Shown here piece by piece: positions 18,861 to 28,108 of a stretch of DNA of 64,000 nt. Source of the stretch: UBA2357 sp041678045 (GTDB lineage: Bacteria; Pseudomonadota; Gammaproteobacteria; Burkholderiales; Rhodocyclaceae). The stretch's first letter is position 1. Each line of letters begins with the position of its first letter. A model generated the notes under the pieces. That model searched no databases and was not told where the DNA came from. It worked only from the letters and a program-made list of their open reading frames with translations. The stretch spans positions 62,001 through 126,000 of the forward strand of contig JBAYOV010000001.1 of NCBI GenBank assembly GCA_041678045.1. The letters run 5' to 3'. The position numbers and the translations under genes are program-made.

Positions 18861-19396
18861 TCGGACGGTCCTTGCAGCAAGTGATAATGAACCTGACCGG
18901 CATGGCCTTGCCTGACCACATGCCAGGCACCCAGCCGGGCCAGGGGCGTCTCGCATTCGACATACAGCCAGCCCTGCGGCTGGAGCAGCCGGTCCAGCCA
19001 GGGTTCAATGCGCTCAAGCCAGCCCTGGTGATAGGGTGGGTCGAGAAACACCACGTCGAAGGCTTGCCGGACAGACCGGGCGAATTCTACCGCATCGCCC
19101 CGGATCAACTCTACTTGCGACGCCTGCAGGGTTTTTGCGGTATCGCGTAGCGCCGCACACGCACGGGGATTGCGCTCCACCATGCACACGTGCTCGGCCC
19201 CGCGCGAGGCCGCTTCGAAACCGAGAATGCCGGTGCCGGCGAACAAGTCCAGGCAACGCAGCCCGGAGAGGTCCTGCCCAAGCCAGTTGAACAGGGTTTC
19301 GCGCACCCGGTCCGGCGTGGGGCGCAGGCCGGGCGCGTGGGCCACATTGAGCAGCCGGGAGCGCCACTGCCCCCCGACGATGCGCACCCGGCTCAC
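18857..19396 (-). CDS. rsmD: 16S rRNA (guanine(966)-N(2))-methyltransferase
   Basis: 179-aa methyltransferase acting on 16S rRNA G966. It has RIVGGQWRSRLL at the N-terminus, motif I CLDLFAGTGILGFEAASRGA and the catalytic motif IV VFLDPPYHQG. It overlaps coaD downstream and the M16 peptidase gene upstream by four bases each, indicating a single operon. Confidence 0.96.
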   Translation of the reverse strand: MSRVRIVGGQWRSRLLNVAHAPGLRPTPDRVRETLFNWLGQDLSGLRCLDLFAGTGILGFEAASRGAEHVCMVERNPRACAALRDTAKTLQASQVELIRGDAVEFARSVRQAFDVVFLDPPYHQGWLERIEPWLDRLLQPQGWLYVECETPLARLGAWHVVRQGHAGQVHYHLLQGPSE

Positions 19397-20784
19397 TGCG
19401 CCGGTCCTCCGGCGCCGGCATCGCCGGTATCGCCAGCGTCGCCATCCCCTCCGGCGACCACGGTCACCAGGTGCGCTGGCGTCACCCGGCGGGCGAAGGC
19501 GTCACGCACGGCCTCGGCGGTGACCTGCGCGACCTGCTGCGGATAGGCATCCAGCCAGTCCAGCGGCAGGCGGTAGAAGCCGATCATGGCGACATGGTCG
19601 AGCATCTTGCGGTTCGAGTCGAGCCGCAGGCCGAAGCCGTTGATGATGTTGTCACGGGCGGCCTGCAGTTCGGTCTCGCTTGGCCCTTCCGCGATGAACG
19701 CGCGCAGCACCGCGTCGACCACTTCGAGTGCGGCCTCTGCCTGGGCGCCACGCGTCTGCAGGCCGATCTGGAAGGGGCCGGACACCTTGCGCGGGATCAT
19801 CGCGCTATACACGCTGTAGGCAAAGCCGCGCTTCTCGCGCACTTCGGTGGTCAGGCGCGATACGAAACCGCCGCCGCCGAGTACGTAGTTGCCGACCAGC
19901 AGCGGGTAGTAGTCGGGGTCCTCGCGCGACATCACCGGCAGGCCGATCAGCACATGTGCCTGAGCGGACGGATGGGGGATGCGCTGCACGCCCTGCTCGG
20001 GGGGCTCCGGCGCAGGCAGCGGGGGGAGGGCTTGCCCTTGCGGGAGTGCGCCGGTGAGCTGACGGGCAATCGCATCGGCCTCCTCGCGGCTGGCATCGCC
20101 GACAATGCTCACCGTGGCCTGGCTGGCGGTGAAGTGCTGGCGGTGAAAGGCGACCACATCGTCGCGCTGGATGGCCAGCAGGGTTTCCTCGGTGCTTTGC
20201 AGGCCGTAGGGGTGGCGCGGGTACAAGGCGGTCTCGAAGGCCCGGGCTGCCAGCGTGCCGGGACGGGTGAGGGCGTCGCGCAGGCCGGCGACATAGCGTG
20301 CGCGTTCGCGCTCGAGGGCCGCTTGCGGAAAGCTGGGGCTGGCCAGCAGGCGGGACAGCAGCGCGATGGCCGCATCGCGTTCGTCGGGGCTGGAGAGGGT
20401 GCGCAGCGTCAGCCCGGTGCGGTCGTTGTCGGCGCCGCTGCCCAGCTGGGCACCGGTGTCGGCCAAGCGGTCGGCAATGTGCTGCTCGTCCAGCCCTTCC
20501 ACCCCGGTTTCCAGCAGGGCCAGGGTCATGGCGGCCAGGCCCGCCTTGTCGGCGGGGTCGTGGGCGCTGCCAGCGGCAAAATCCACCTGAATGTCGAGCA
20601 GCGGCAGGGCGCGGCTTTCGACGAAATACACATGGGTGCCGGATTCCAGGGTCCAGTGCTGGATGTCCGGGCCGGCCTGGGCGCCCGAAGCGGCCAGCGG
20701 CAGGATCAGCAGGCCAAGCAGCTTCAGGCAGGCCTTGTGGAGCAGGGGGGGCGTGTGCGTATGCGGGCGAAGGGTCAACATCAT
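19393..20784 (-). CDS. M16-family peptidase-like subunit lacking the zinc site
   Basis: 463-aa exported protein: an N-terminal signal segment (LLHKACLKLLGLLILPLAASGAQA) followed by two M16/pitrilysin domains. At the position of the catalytic HxxEH the sequence reads MTLALLETG, so this subunit should not bind zinc. The later substrate-site pattern RLTTEVREKRGFAYSVYSAM is kept. It is encoded directly after an M16 protein with an intact site, so the two probably form a catalytic/non-catalytic heterodimer in the periplasm. The C-terminus is Gly/Asp/Ala-rich. Confidence 0.9.
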   Translation of the reverse strand: MMLTLRPHTHTPPLLHKACLKLLGLLILPLAASGAQAGPDIQHWTLESGTHVYFVESRALPLLDIQVDFAAGSAHDPADKAGLAAMTLALLETGVEGLDEQHIADRLADTGAQLGSGADNDRTGLTLRTLSSPDERDAAIALLSRLLASPSFPQAALERERARYVAGLRDALTRPGTLAARAFETALYPRHPYGLQSTEETLLAIQRDDVVAFHRQHFTASQATVSIVGDASREEADAIARQLTGALPQGQALPPLPAPEPPEQGVQRIPHPSAQAHVLIGLPVMSREDPDYYPLLVGNYVLGGGGFVSRLTTEVREKRGFAYSVYSAMIPRKVSGPFQIGLQTRGAQAEAALEVVDAVLRAFIAEGPSETELQAARDNIINGFGLRLDSNRKMLDHVAMIGFYRLPLDWLDAYPQQVAQVTAEAVRDAFARRVTPAHLVTVVAGGDGDAGDTGDAGAGGPAQ

Positions 20785-20785
20785 G

Positions 20786-22156
20786 TCAGTGTCTCGTGGC
20801 GAAGTTGGGCCTGCGGGGCGTGGCGGAGTCCAGGGGCAGCGGCACCAGTTCGGCGCGGGTCAGCCGGTTGTCGTCGAAATAGCGCTGCGCGACGGCCTGT
20901 ACTTCCTCGGCGGTGACCTGGCGTAAGCCTTCCAGCAGGGCCTGTTCGTCGCGCCAGGACAAGCCCACCGATTCGAGGTAGCCGATTTCCATGGCTTGCC
21001 CCATCAGCGAATCGCGCTTGAACACTTCGGCGGCAATCGCTTGGGTGCGCACCCGCGCCAGTTCCTCCTCGCTGATGCCTTCCCGCTGGATGCGGGTGAT
21101 CTCGGCGCGCAGGGCGGCCTCCAGGGTGGCCACGTCCTGTCCTTCGGCTGGTGCGCCGACGAGCATGAACAGGCTGGGTCCCCGGCCGGTGTTGCCATAG
21201 CTGGCGCTGGCGGACTGGGCCACGCGCGCCTCGCGTACCAGATGGCGGGGCAGGCGTGCGCCATCATGACCGCTCAGGATCGCCGCCAGCACTTCGAGCG
21301 CATACGCGTCGCGATCGCCGGCCGGGTCGCGCAGCGTGGGGGCGTGCCAGGCGAGCGCAATGTAGGGCAGCTCGGCCGGCGCGCGTACCACGGTGTGGCG
21401 CGGGCCGCGCTGCTCCGGTTCCACCGGGATGCGCAGCTCGGGTAGCGGACGTGGCGGAATCGGCCCGTAGTGACGGCGGGCCTGTTCGAATACGGTCTGA
21501 TGGTCCACATCGCCCACCACCACCAGGCGAGCATTGTTGGGGGCGTACCAGTCGGCATGCCAGCGGCGTGCGTCCTCCACCGTGTAGCGCTCGATGTCGG
21601 GCATCCAGCCGATGATCGGGCGACGGTAGGGGTGAGACTGGAAAGCGGTGGCCATCAGTTGTTCGAACATCAGCGCCCGCGGATTGTCATCGGTGCGCAT
21701 GCGGCGCTCTTCCTTCACCACCTCGACCTCGGGGAGAAACAGGGACTCGGCGATCACCAGGTTTTGCATGCGATCGGCTTCGAGCATCATCATTTCGTCC
21801 AGATGGGCGGGGGGAATTTGCTGGAAGTAGGCGGTGTAGTCGCGGCTGGTGAAGGCATTGTCGCGTCCGCCCACGGCGGCGACCCGGCGGTTGAACTCCC
21901 CCGGGCCGACCTGTTCGGTGCCTTTGAACATCATGTGTTCCAGCATGTGGGCAATGCCCGATACGCCCTCCGGCTCGTCCATCGAGCCGATGCCGTACCA
22001 CAGCATGTGCACCACCGACGGCGCGCGCCGGTCTTCCTTCACGATGACCTTCAGGCCATTGTCCAGGGTGGTTTCAAAAGGATTGGCGCCGGCCGGGCCG
22101 GCCAGCAGCAGGCCGGCCAGCACGGTGCCGGTGATTCGGGAGATCTGGCGAAGCAT
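20786..22156 (-). CDS. M16-family zinc metallopeptidase (active subunit)
   Basis: 456-aa exported insulinase-type peptidase. The signal peptide is MLRQISRITGTVLAGLLLAGPAGA. The inverted zinc motif HMLEH is at about residues 70-74, with the distal Glu in MLEADRMQNLV. The second M16 domain follows. The start at 22156 has a weak GGAT upstream; 22171 (five residues earlier) is an equally possible ATG. It is divergent from ftsY and the first gene of the operon leading to rsmD and coaD. Substrate unknown. Confidence 0.93.
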   Translation of the reverse strand: MLRQISRITGTVLAGLLLAGPAGANPFETTLDNGLKVIVKEDRRAPSVVHMLWYGIGSMDEPEGVSGIAHMLEHMMFKGTEQVGPGEFNRRVAAVGGRDNAFTSRDYTAYFQQIPPAHLDEMMMLEADRMQNLVIAESLFLPEVEVVKEERRMRTDDNPRALMFEQLMATAFQSHPYRRPIIGWMPDIERYTVEDARRWHADWYAPNNARLVVVGDVDHQTVFEQARRHYGPIPPRPLPELRIPVEPEQRGPRHTVVRAPAELPYIALAWHAPTLRDPAGDRDAYALEVLAAILSGHDGARLPRHLVREARVAQSASASYGNTGRGPSLFMLVGAPAEGQDVATLEAALRAEITRIQREGISEEELARVRTQAIAAEVFKRDSLMGQAMEIGYLESVGLSWRDEQALLEGLRQVTAEEVQAVAQRYFDDNRLTRAELVPLPLDSATPRRPNFATRH

Positions 22157-22296
22157 GTGAGTAATCCGCATCTGATAGAATTCACGGCCATTGACGTGCC
22201 GCCCGCCGGACGGTCCGTGCGAAGGGCCGCATGATAGCCCCATTGTCGCGCTGGCGCCTGTGCCGGGCGCGAACGACCTAACTGACCCGAGTGACC

Positions 22297-23520
22297 ATGT
22301 TTGGTTTCCTGAAGAAAAAACCCAAGCCCGAACCCCAGAAGCCCCCCTTGCCCGCCGTGCAGGAAACGCAGGAGGCCGTCCAGCCACTGCAGCCCACCGT
22401 GGGGGCGGAGGTCGCGCCGGCGCAGCAGGCGCCCGATGCGTCCGTGCCTGCTGAAGCGCAGCCCGAGGAGGCTGTGGCGGCAGTAGCAACCGTTGCCGAG
22501 GCGCCCGTTGCGGCGCAGCCGGTCACGCCCGATGTCGCACCTCAGCCCGAGCCGTCCGCGCAGCCCGCGCCCAAGCTGTCCTGGGCCGAGCGCCTGAAGG
22601 CGGGGCTGAGCCGTACCCGGCAACAGCTCGGTGGCGGGCTGGCGAATCTGTTCGGCCGTCGCAAGATCGATGAGGAACTGCTCGAAGAGCTGGAAACCAC
22701 GTTGCTGATGGCCGATTGCGGGGTGGAGGCCACCGAGCATTTGCTGACCGAATTGCGTCGGCGCTGGAAGCGTGACCGCCTGGAGACTGCAGACCAGTTG
22801 CAGCAGGCGCTGGCCGATGCGCTCGATGCCATCCTCAACCCACTGGAGCAGACGCTCGACGTGGGCACGCACCAGCCCTTCATCATCATGATTGCCGGGG
22901 TGAATGGCTCCGGCAAGACCACCTCCATCGGCAAGCTCGCCAAATATTTCCAGAATCAGGGCAAGAGCGTGCTGCTGGCGGCCGGCGACACCTTCCGCGC
23001 CGCTGCGCGCGAGCAGCTGATGACCTGGGGCGAGCGCAACAACGTGACCGTGATCGCGCAGGACAGCGGAGATTCGGCGGCGGTGATCTTCGACGCGATC
23101 AATGCCGCGCGTGCGCGCAAGATCGATGTCGTGCTGGCCGACACCGCCGGGCGGCTGCCCACGCAGCTGCACCTGATGGAAGAGATTGCCAAGGTGCGGC
23201 GGGTGATCGCCAAGGCCGATCCGAGCGGGCCACATGAGGTGCTGCTGGTGCTCGACGCGAACATCGGACAGAACGCACTCACCCAGGTGAAGTCGTTCGA
23301 TGCTGCGATCGGCGTGACCGGACTGGTGCTCACCAAGCTTGACGGCACGGCCAAGGGCGGTGTGGTGGCGGCCATCGCACGCCAGACCCCCAAACCGCTG
23401 CGCTTCATCGGGGTGGGCGAAGGCATTGACGATCTGCAGCCTTTCCGTTCGCGTGAATTTGTCGATGCGCTGTTCTCTCCGCAACCCGGCCGGCTGGCCG
23501 AACGCAAAGACGGCGCTTGA
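22297..23520 (+). CDS. ftsY: Signal recognition particle receptor FtsY
   Basis: 407-aa SRP receptor GTPase that docks ribosome-SRP complexes at the inner membrane. A basic start (MFGFLKKKPKPEPQ) leads into a Pro/Ala/Glu-rich A domain of about 100 residues. The NG domain follows, with P-loop GVNGSGKTTSIGKLA, DTAGRLPTQ and TKLDGTAKGG. ATG 22297 is preferred over the GTG six bases earlier. Its stop overlaps the ftsE start (ATGA). Confidence 0.97.
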   Translation: MFGFLKKKPKPEPQKPPLPAVQETQEAVQPLQPTVGAEVAPAQQAPDASVPAEAQPEEAVAAVATVAEAPVAAQPVTPDVAPQPEPSAQPAPKLSWAERLKAGLSRTRQQLGGGLANLFGRRKIDEELLEELETTLLMADCGVEATEHLLTELRRRWKRDRLETADQLQQALADALDAILNPLEQTLDVGTHQPFIIMIAGVNGSGKTTSIGKLAKYFQNQGKSVLLAAGDTFRAAAREQLMTWGERNNVTVIAQDSGDSAAVIFDAINAARARKIDVVLADTAGRLPTQLHLMEEIAKVRRVIAKADPSGPHEVLLVLDANIGQNALTQVKSFDAAIGVTGLVLTKLDGTAKGGVVAAIARQTPKPLRFIGVGEGIDDLQPFRSREFVDALFSPQPGRLAERKDGA

Positions 23521-24185
23521 TGATTGTCTTCGATCAGGTTGCGAAGAAATACCCCGGCGGCTATACCGCGCTGGACGGGGTGAGCTTCGAACTGCGCCAT
23601 GGGGAACTTACCGTGCTGTCCGGACATTCCGGGGCCGGCAAGAGCACCTTGCTGAAGATGATTGCGGTGATCGAAAGGCCGTCCTCCGGCAAGGTGCTGA
23701 TCAACGGCCAGAACATTTCCGAGCTGAGCGCCACCGCCATTCCCTATCTGCGCCGCAAGCTGGGTCTGGTTCTACAGGAAAGCCGCCTGCTCTACGACCG
23801 CAGTGTGTTCGACAACGTCATGCTGCCGCTGGTCATCACCGGTCACCCTCCGGGCGATGCGGCAAAGCGTGTGGCGGCTGCGCTGGAGCGGGTCGGGCTG
23901 GGCGGACGGGAGCGCGAGATGCCGGCGGGCCTGTCCGGTGGTGAGCAGCAACGGGTGGCGATTGCGCGGGCAATCGTGAATCGCCCCTCCATCCTGATTG
24001 CGGACGAGCCCACCGCACATCTCGACAGCGCCTACGCCGGCGAGATTGCCAGCCTGTTCAAGTCCTTCAATGCAGCCGGCGTGACCGTGCTGGTGTCCAC
24101 CCATGACGATAGCCTGTTTGCGGCGTACGAGCCCCGCCGCCTGGTGCTGAGCAAGGGGCAACTGGTGGGGGATTCAGCGTGTTGA
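23520..24185 (+). CDS. ftsE: Cell-division ATP-binding protein FtsE
   Basis: 221-aa ABC ATPase that with FtsX couples division to peptidoglycan hydrolase activation. Walker A GHSGAGKST, signature LSGGEQQR, Walker B ILIADEPTAHLD and the H-loop STHDD are complete. The N-terminal MIVFDQVAKKYPGGYTALDGV is typical of FtsE. It overlaps ftsY by one base at its start and ftsX by seven bases at its end. Confidence 0.97.
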   Translation: MIVFDQVAKKYPGGYTALDGVSFELRHGELTVLSGHSGAGKSTLLKMIAVIERPSSGKVLINGQNISELSATAIPYLRRKLGLVLQESRLLYDRSVFDNVMLPLVITGHPPGDAAKRVAAALERVGLGGREREMPAGLSGGEQQRVAIARAIVNRPSILIADEPTAHLDSAYAGEIASLFKSFNAAGVTVLVSTHDDSLFAAYEPRRLVLSKGQLVGDSAC

Positions 24186-25081
24186 ACTGGCTTTACCTGC
24201 ATGGCCGGGCGATCCTGCATGCCTTGCGCAGGCTGCTGGCCCAGCCGCTGGGCACAATGCTGTCGGCGCTGGTGGTGGGCATTGCCCTGTCCCTGCCTGC
24301 GGCCGGTTACGTGCTGCTGGAAAACATCGCAATACTTGCGCGTGGCGTGTCGGGTACGCCTGAAATCAGCCTGTTCATGGCACGGGGGGCGACGTCAGAC
24401 GATCTGGCCGAAATCGAGGGCCGGCTGACGGTCGAGCCGGATGTCGCGAGCTTCAGGCATGTTTCGCCGGACGAGGCCCTGCGCCAGCTTGAACGCGCCG
24501 GCCTCGGGGATGTGGTTGGCAGCCTGCCCGAAAACCCCCTGCCCGATGCCTTTGTGGTCACCCCGCGCGGGGACTCGCCCGAGTTGTACGACCAGTTGCA
24601 TGATGTCTTTGCCGCCTGGCCACAGGTCGAGCATGTGCAACTTGATTCGGCCTGGGTGCAGCGCCTGCACGCGCTGCTCGGTCTGGGGCGCTCGGCGGTG
24701 CTGCTGCTGACGGCACTGCTCGGTTTCGCGCTGGTCATCGTCACCTTCAATACGATTCGGCTGCAGATACTGACCCAGCGGCATGAAATCGATGTGAGTC
24801 GCCTGCTGGGCGCAACCGATCCTTTCATCCGCCGGCCGTTCTACTGGTTCGGCAGTTTGCAGGGGGCGCTCGGCGGGCTGGTGGCGCTGGCCACCGTGTG
24901 GGTCACCGTGACTGCGCTGAGCGGCCCGGTCGCCAGCCTGTCCGCAACCTATGGCGCAGTGTTCATGCTGCGCGGCCCTGAGTTGCCCGAGTCGCTGGGG
25001 ATCGTCCTCTTTGCGGCCTTCCTCGGCTGGTTGGGCAGTGCGATCTCGGTGCGCCGCCATCTGGCCGAACAGCTGATGTGA
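24179..25081 (+). CDS. ftsX: Cell-division protein FtsX
   Basis: 300-aa membrane partner of FtsE with four predicted helices: one near residues 25-50, then an extracytoplasmic domain to about residue 170, then three more to the C-terminus. The start is GTG at 24179, inside ftsE. The rpoH gene that often follows ftsX in proteobacteria is absent; the next gene is convergent. Confidence 0.95.
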   Translation: MLNWLYLHGRAILHALRRLLAQPLGTMLSALVVGIALSLPAAGYVLLENIAILARGVSGTPEISLFMARGATSDDLAEIEGRLTVEPDVASFRHVSPDEALRQLERAGLGDVVGSLPENPLPDAFVVTPRGDSPELYDQLHDVFAAWPQVEHVQLDSAWVQRLHALLGLGRSAVLLLTALLGFALVIVTFNTIRLQILTQRHEIDVSRLLGATDPFIRRPFYWFGSLQGALGGLVALATVWVTVTALSGPVASLSATYGAVFMLRGPELPESLGIVLFAAFLGWLGSAISVRRHLAEQLM

Positions 25082-25150
25082 GCTGAACGCCTGACGTGAC
25101 CCCGTACGCTGATGTATGGGGCACGGCATTCCGGGCACGCGCTCGCGTGC

Positions 25151-25966
25151 TCAGTCCTGTGTTGCCCGGGGCGTGTCCCGACTGCCGGGCTGGGCTCTCA
25201 GTTCCGCCAACTCACCACGCAGTGCGCGCAACTCCCGCATCAACTCCTGATGGTCGAATTCCACCAAGGCGCGGGTTTCTTCCTGCTCCTTGTGCTCGGT
25301 CACCGTCATCGCATCGACCACGATGGCAATGAACAGGTTGAGCACCGCGAAGGTGGTGAGCAGGATGAACACCACAAAGAACAGCCAGGCCAGCGGATAC
25401 ACCTCCATGACCGGGCGCACGATGCCCATCGACCACGATTCCAGGGTCATGATCTGGAACAGGGTGTAGAAGGATGCCCCGATGCTGCCGAACCACTCGG
25501 GGAAAGAGGCTGCGAACAGTTTGGTGCTCATCACCGCCGCAACATAGAACACCAGCAGCAGCAAAGTGAGTACCGAGGTCATGCCGGGGATCGCACGCAG
25601 CAACGCATTGACCACCTTGCGCATCGAAGGCACCACCGAAATCAGGCGCAGAGCCCGCAGGATGCGCAGTGCCCGCAGCACGGCCACGCCCTCGCCGGTG
25701 GGCGCCAGCGTGATGCCGACCACCAGAAAGTCGAACACATTCCAGCCGTCGCGGAAGAAGTTGTGGCGATAGACCACAAGCTTCAGAACGATCTCGATCA
25801 CGAAGATGCTCAGGGCTACGCGGTCGAGCGCTACCAGCAAGCCACCGGCCGTGTTCATGACGCTTGCCGAGGTTTCCAGTCCCAGTGTGATCGCGTTGAT
25901 CACGATGACGGCGATGATGAAACGCTGAAAGCGGGTCGATTCGATGAGGGTGCGCAGTGTGTCCAT
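25151..25966 (-). CDS. NaVBac-type voltage-gated sodium channel (ion transport protein)
   Basis: 271-aa six-helix cation channel. S4 has arginines at every third position (98, 101, 104, 107 in VLRALRILRALRL). The pore carries FQIMTLESWSM, matching the TLESW selectivity filter of NaChBac. S6 ends NLFIAIVVDAM and is followed by an acidic neck and a C-terminal coiled coil (ELMRELRALRGELAELRAQ), as in tetrameric NaVBac proteins. ATG 25966 gives about the NaChBac length; the frame is open to 26038. Ion selectivity is inferred from the filter only. Confidence 0.9.
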   Translation of the reverse strand: MDTLRTLIESTRFQRFIIAVIVINAITLGLETSASVMNTAGGLLVALDRVALSIFVIEIVLKLVVYRHNFFRDGWNVFDFLVVGITLAPTGEGVAVLRALRILRALRLISVVPSMRKVVNALLRAIPGMTSVLTLLLLVFYVAAVMSTKLFAASFPEWFGSIGASFYTLFQIMTLESWSMGIVRPVMEVYPLAWLFFVVFILLTTFAVLNLFIAIVVDAMTVTEHKEQEETRALVEFDHQELMRELRALRGELAELRAQPGSRDTPRATQD

Positions 25967-26008
25967 GGACGATGTGGGGTGGAGTGATGGAGTAGGTGGT
26001 CGGCGAAT

Positions 26009-26044
26009 GAAGAAAGCCGCTGTGCCCGGCTTGGGCACGGCGGC
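26009..26044 (-). terminator. Terminator-like hairpin after the RutR-like gene
   Basis: On the minus strand GCCGCCGTGCCC pairs (one mismatch) with GGGCACAGCGGC across a five-base loop and is followed by TTTCTTC. It lies between the regulator stop and the channel gene and would isolate the two transcripts. Confidence 0.6.
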
Positions 26045-26117
26045 GCGATTCTAGTCGATCTTCTGCGCACACCATGAAAGGCGTTGTTTCAGGGGGTGAC
26101 TGTACGGCGCCGTGTTT

Positions 26118-26768
26118 TCAGCCTTCAGGCGACACCAGAACGGTGCGCAGCACCATGTCGGTGATGAGGGCGCCGGCATCGGTGAAGTCCTGTGCGTCCA
26201 GCTCGCTCTTGCGCAGCACCAGGCAGATCTGGTGGGCGAAGTCTGCGTAGGCCTGCGTGGCGGCCCAGAGCACGATCATCAGGTGGCGGGTGTCCATCGG
26301 GCGGCACAGGCCCAGCGCAACCCAGCGCTGGTAAGTGGCTTCGTCGGCCTGCAGGGCGGGGAGCACGCGGGTTTCGATGGCATCGGAGAAGTGGGGGGCG
26401 CCAGCGATGATTTCGTTGGCAAAGACGCGCGAGCCGTCCGGGTGGTCGCGCGAAAAACGCAGCTTGCCCGCGATGTAGTCGCTGAACGCCCGCTTCGGAT
26501 CGTCGTGATGCTGACCGAGTGCGTCCATGTACAGCAGCCATTCGTCCAGCACGCCATCGAGCACCGCCCGGTACAACACGGTCTTTTTCGGGAAGTAGTA
26601 CAGCAGCCCCTGCTTGGACAGGCCGGCATCCTGGGCGATGCGGTCGATCGACACACCCTCGTAGCCGCGCTGCGCGAACAGTCGGCGCGCGGCAGTCAGG
26701 ATGTCCTGCTCGATGCGTTGCCGGGACGCGGTCTTGCCGTCGCAGGCGGGTTTGTCGGATAGGCTCAT
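26118..26768 (-). CDS. TetR-family regulator with RutR-like C-terminal domain
   Basis: 216-aa one-component regulator. The N-terminal helix-turn-helix lies at about residues 20-65 (GVSIDRIAQDAGLSKQGLLYYFPKKTVLYRAVL). The rest aligns by eye with E. coli RutR: KLRFSRDHPDGSRVFANEIIAGAP and WAATQAYADFAHQI occur at matching positions. RutR senses uracil/thymine and controls pyrimidine degradation and transport. Here the gene is divergent from a BMP-type nucleobase/nucleoside transporter and a CodA-like deaminase, so it probably represses that operon in response to a base. The ligand is inferred, not shown. Confidence 0.85.
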   Translation of the reverse strand: MSLSDKPACDGKTASRQRIEQDILTAARRLFAQRGYEGVSIDRIAQDAGLSKQGLLYYFPKKTVLYRAVLDGVLDEWLLYMDALGQHHDDPKRAFSDYIAGKLRFSRDHPDGSRVFANEIIAGAPHFSDAIETRVLPALQADEATYQRWVALGLCRPMDTRHLMIVLWAATQAYADFAHQICLVLRKSELDAQDFTDAGALITDMVLRTVLVSPEG

Positions 26769-26923
26769 GATCGTTTCGCGTTAACTGATCCGAATATACC
26801 GAAAATGCAGGGTGCTGGACAGCACGCGCAGGTGCGTGCGAGCGGCTTTCGTGAAAAAATGCCGTTGCGTGGCCGGGCGGGCCAGCTTGCATGAGGCGCT
26901 CTGCGTGAGCGCCTGAACCGTGT

Positions 26924-26929
26924 TATAAG
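26924..26929 (+). promoter_or_regulatory. Possible -10 box of the transporter operon
   Basis: TATAAG in CCGTGTTATAAGCAG, about 80 bases before the BMP-protein ATG. No good -35 is visible at 17 bases. It lies immediately before the palindrome at 26942-26953. Confidence 0.4.
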
Positions 26930-26941
26930 CAGTGGCCTGCA

Positions 26942-26953
26942 GACCATGTGGTA
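26942..26953. promoter_or_regulatory. Candidate RutR-type operator
   Basis: GACCATGTGGTA contains the perfect palindrome ACCA-TG-TGGT (26943-26952). The known RutR box is TTGACCA-NN-TGGTCAA, so the core GACCA-NN-TGGT is the same. It sits 13 bases past the -10 candidate and between the divergent RutR-like gene and its presumed target operon. Repression by blocking transcription start is the simplest reading. Confidence 0.55.
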
Positions 26954-27009
26954 AAAGTTCGCTTTCAACTTTCAAGCCTCTTCCGCTTATCCGCTCAAAG
27001 GAGTCCAGC

Positions 27010-28005
27010 ATGATCAGTTCCACCCGCCGGCTGTTGCTTTCTTCCTCTCTTGCCCTGGCTCTGGGCGCAGCCTTCCCGTTCGGGGCGTTTGCAGCGGACA
27101 GGCTGAAGGTGGCCGCGATTTACACCGTTCCGGTCGAGCAGCAGTGGGTGTCACGCATCCACAAGGCGCTCAATGCCGCGCAGGCGCGCGGTGAAGTCGA
27201 ATATGTATTTTCTGAAAATGTCAGCAATGCCGACTACGAGCGCGTGATGCGCCAGTATGCCGAGGCCGGCAACGCGCTGGTGGTGGGTGAGTCCTTTGCG
27301 GTGGAAGCCGCTGCCCGCCGCGTGGCCAAGGATTACCCTGAAACGGCCTTTCTGATGGGCTCGTCGGGCAAGCCGCAGGCCCCCAACTTTTCGGTGTTCG
27401 ACAACTACATTCAGGAGCCGGCTTACCTCACCGGCATGTATGCGGGTGGGCTGACGCAGTCCAACCACATCGGCATGGTGGGCGGTTATCCGATTCCGGA
27501 GGTCAATCGCCTGATGCATGCCTTCATGGACGGTGCGCGGGCGGTGAATCCGGCAGTGAAGTTCACCGTCACCTTCATCGGTTCGTGGTTCGATCCGCCG
27601 AAGGCCAAGGAGGCCTCGTTTGCGATGATCGATGCGGGGGCCGACGTGATGTATGCGGAACGCTTCGGGGTGTCCGATGCGGCCAAGGAGCGCGGCGTGC
27701 TGGCCATCGGCAATGTCATCGACACCCAGCCACAGTATCCCGATACGGTGGTGGCCTCTGCGCTGTGGAACATGGAGCCGACCATCGACAAGGCGCTGGA
27801 GGCGGTGAAGGCGGGCAGCTTCCAGGCTGAAGACTATGGCCGCTATTCGATGATGGCGTTCGGTGGCTCGGAACTGTCCGCACTGGGCACCTTTGCCGAC
27901 AAGGTGCCGGCCGAACTGGTCGAGAAGGTGCAGGCGGCCGAGGCCGCGATTCGCGCCGGGACGCTGAGCGTGACGGTCAACGACAGCGAGCCGAAGTCGA
28001 ACTGA
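27010..28005 (+). CDS. BMP-family (PnrA-like) ABC transporter substrate-binding protein
   Basis: 331-aa exported protein: signal peptide with likely cleavage after GAFA (about residue 28), then a Bmp/PnrA fold with VAAIYTVPVEQQWVSRIHKAL, NAL-VVGESFAVEAAARRVAKDYPETAFLMGSSG and a typical hinge GMVGGYPIPEVNRLMHAFMDGARAVNP. Unlike PnrA-type lipoproteins there is no lipobox Cys, so it should be a soluble periplasmic protein. The family binds purine nucleosides or related bases. ATG 27010 follows AAAGGAGTCC. First gene of a five-gene operon. Confidence 0.9.
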   Translation: MISSTRRLLLSSSLALALGAAFPFGAFAADRLKVAAIYTVPVEQQWVSRIHKALNAAQARGEVEYVFSENVSNADYERVMRQYAEAGNALVVGESFAVEAAARRVAKDYPETAFLMGSSGKPQAPNFSVFDNYIQEPAYLTGMYAGGLTQSNHIGMVGGYPIPEVNRLMHAFMDGARAVNPAVKFTVTFIGSWFDPPKAKEASFAMIDAGADVMYAERFGVSDAAKERGVLAIGNVIDTQPQYPDTVVASALWNMEPTIDKALEAVKAGSFQAEDYGRYSMMAFGGSELSALGTFADKVPAELVEKVQAAEAAIRAGTLSVTVNDSEPKSN

Positions 28006-28108
28006 GCCTGTAACCCCAACCCTGTCCATTCCGGCGCAGGGCCTTGCAGGGGCCGGGTGGCTTGTGCCCGGTTCCTGCAGGACTGGACCGGTGACTGCAG
28101 ATACCGCG

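Noticed and set aside
19393..20784. Second M16 gene as a broken copy
   Set aside because: It is full length with intact signal and second domain; loss of HxxEH is normal for the non-catalytic partner.
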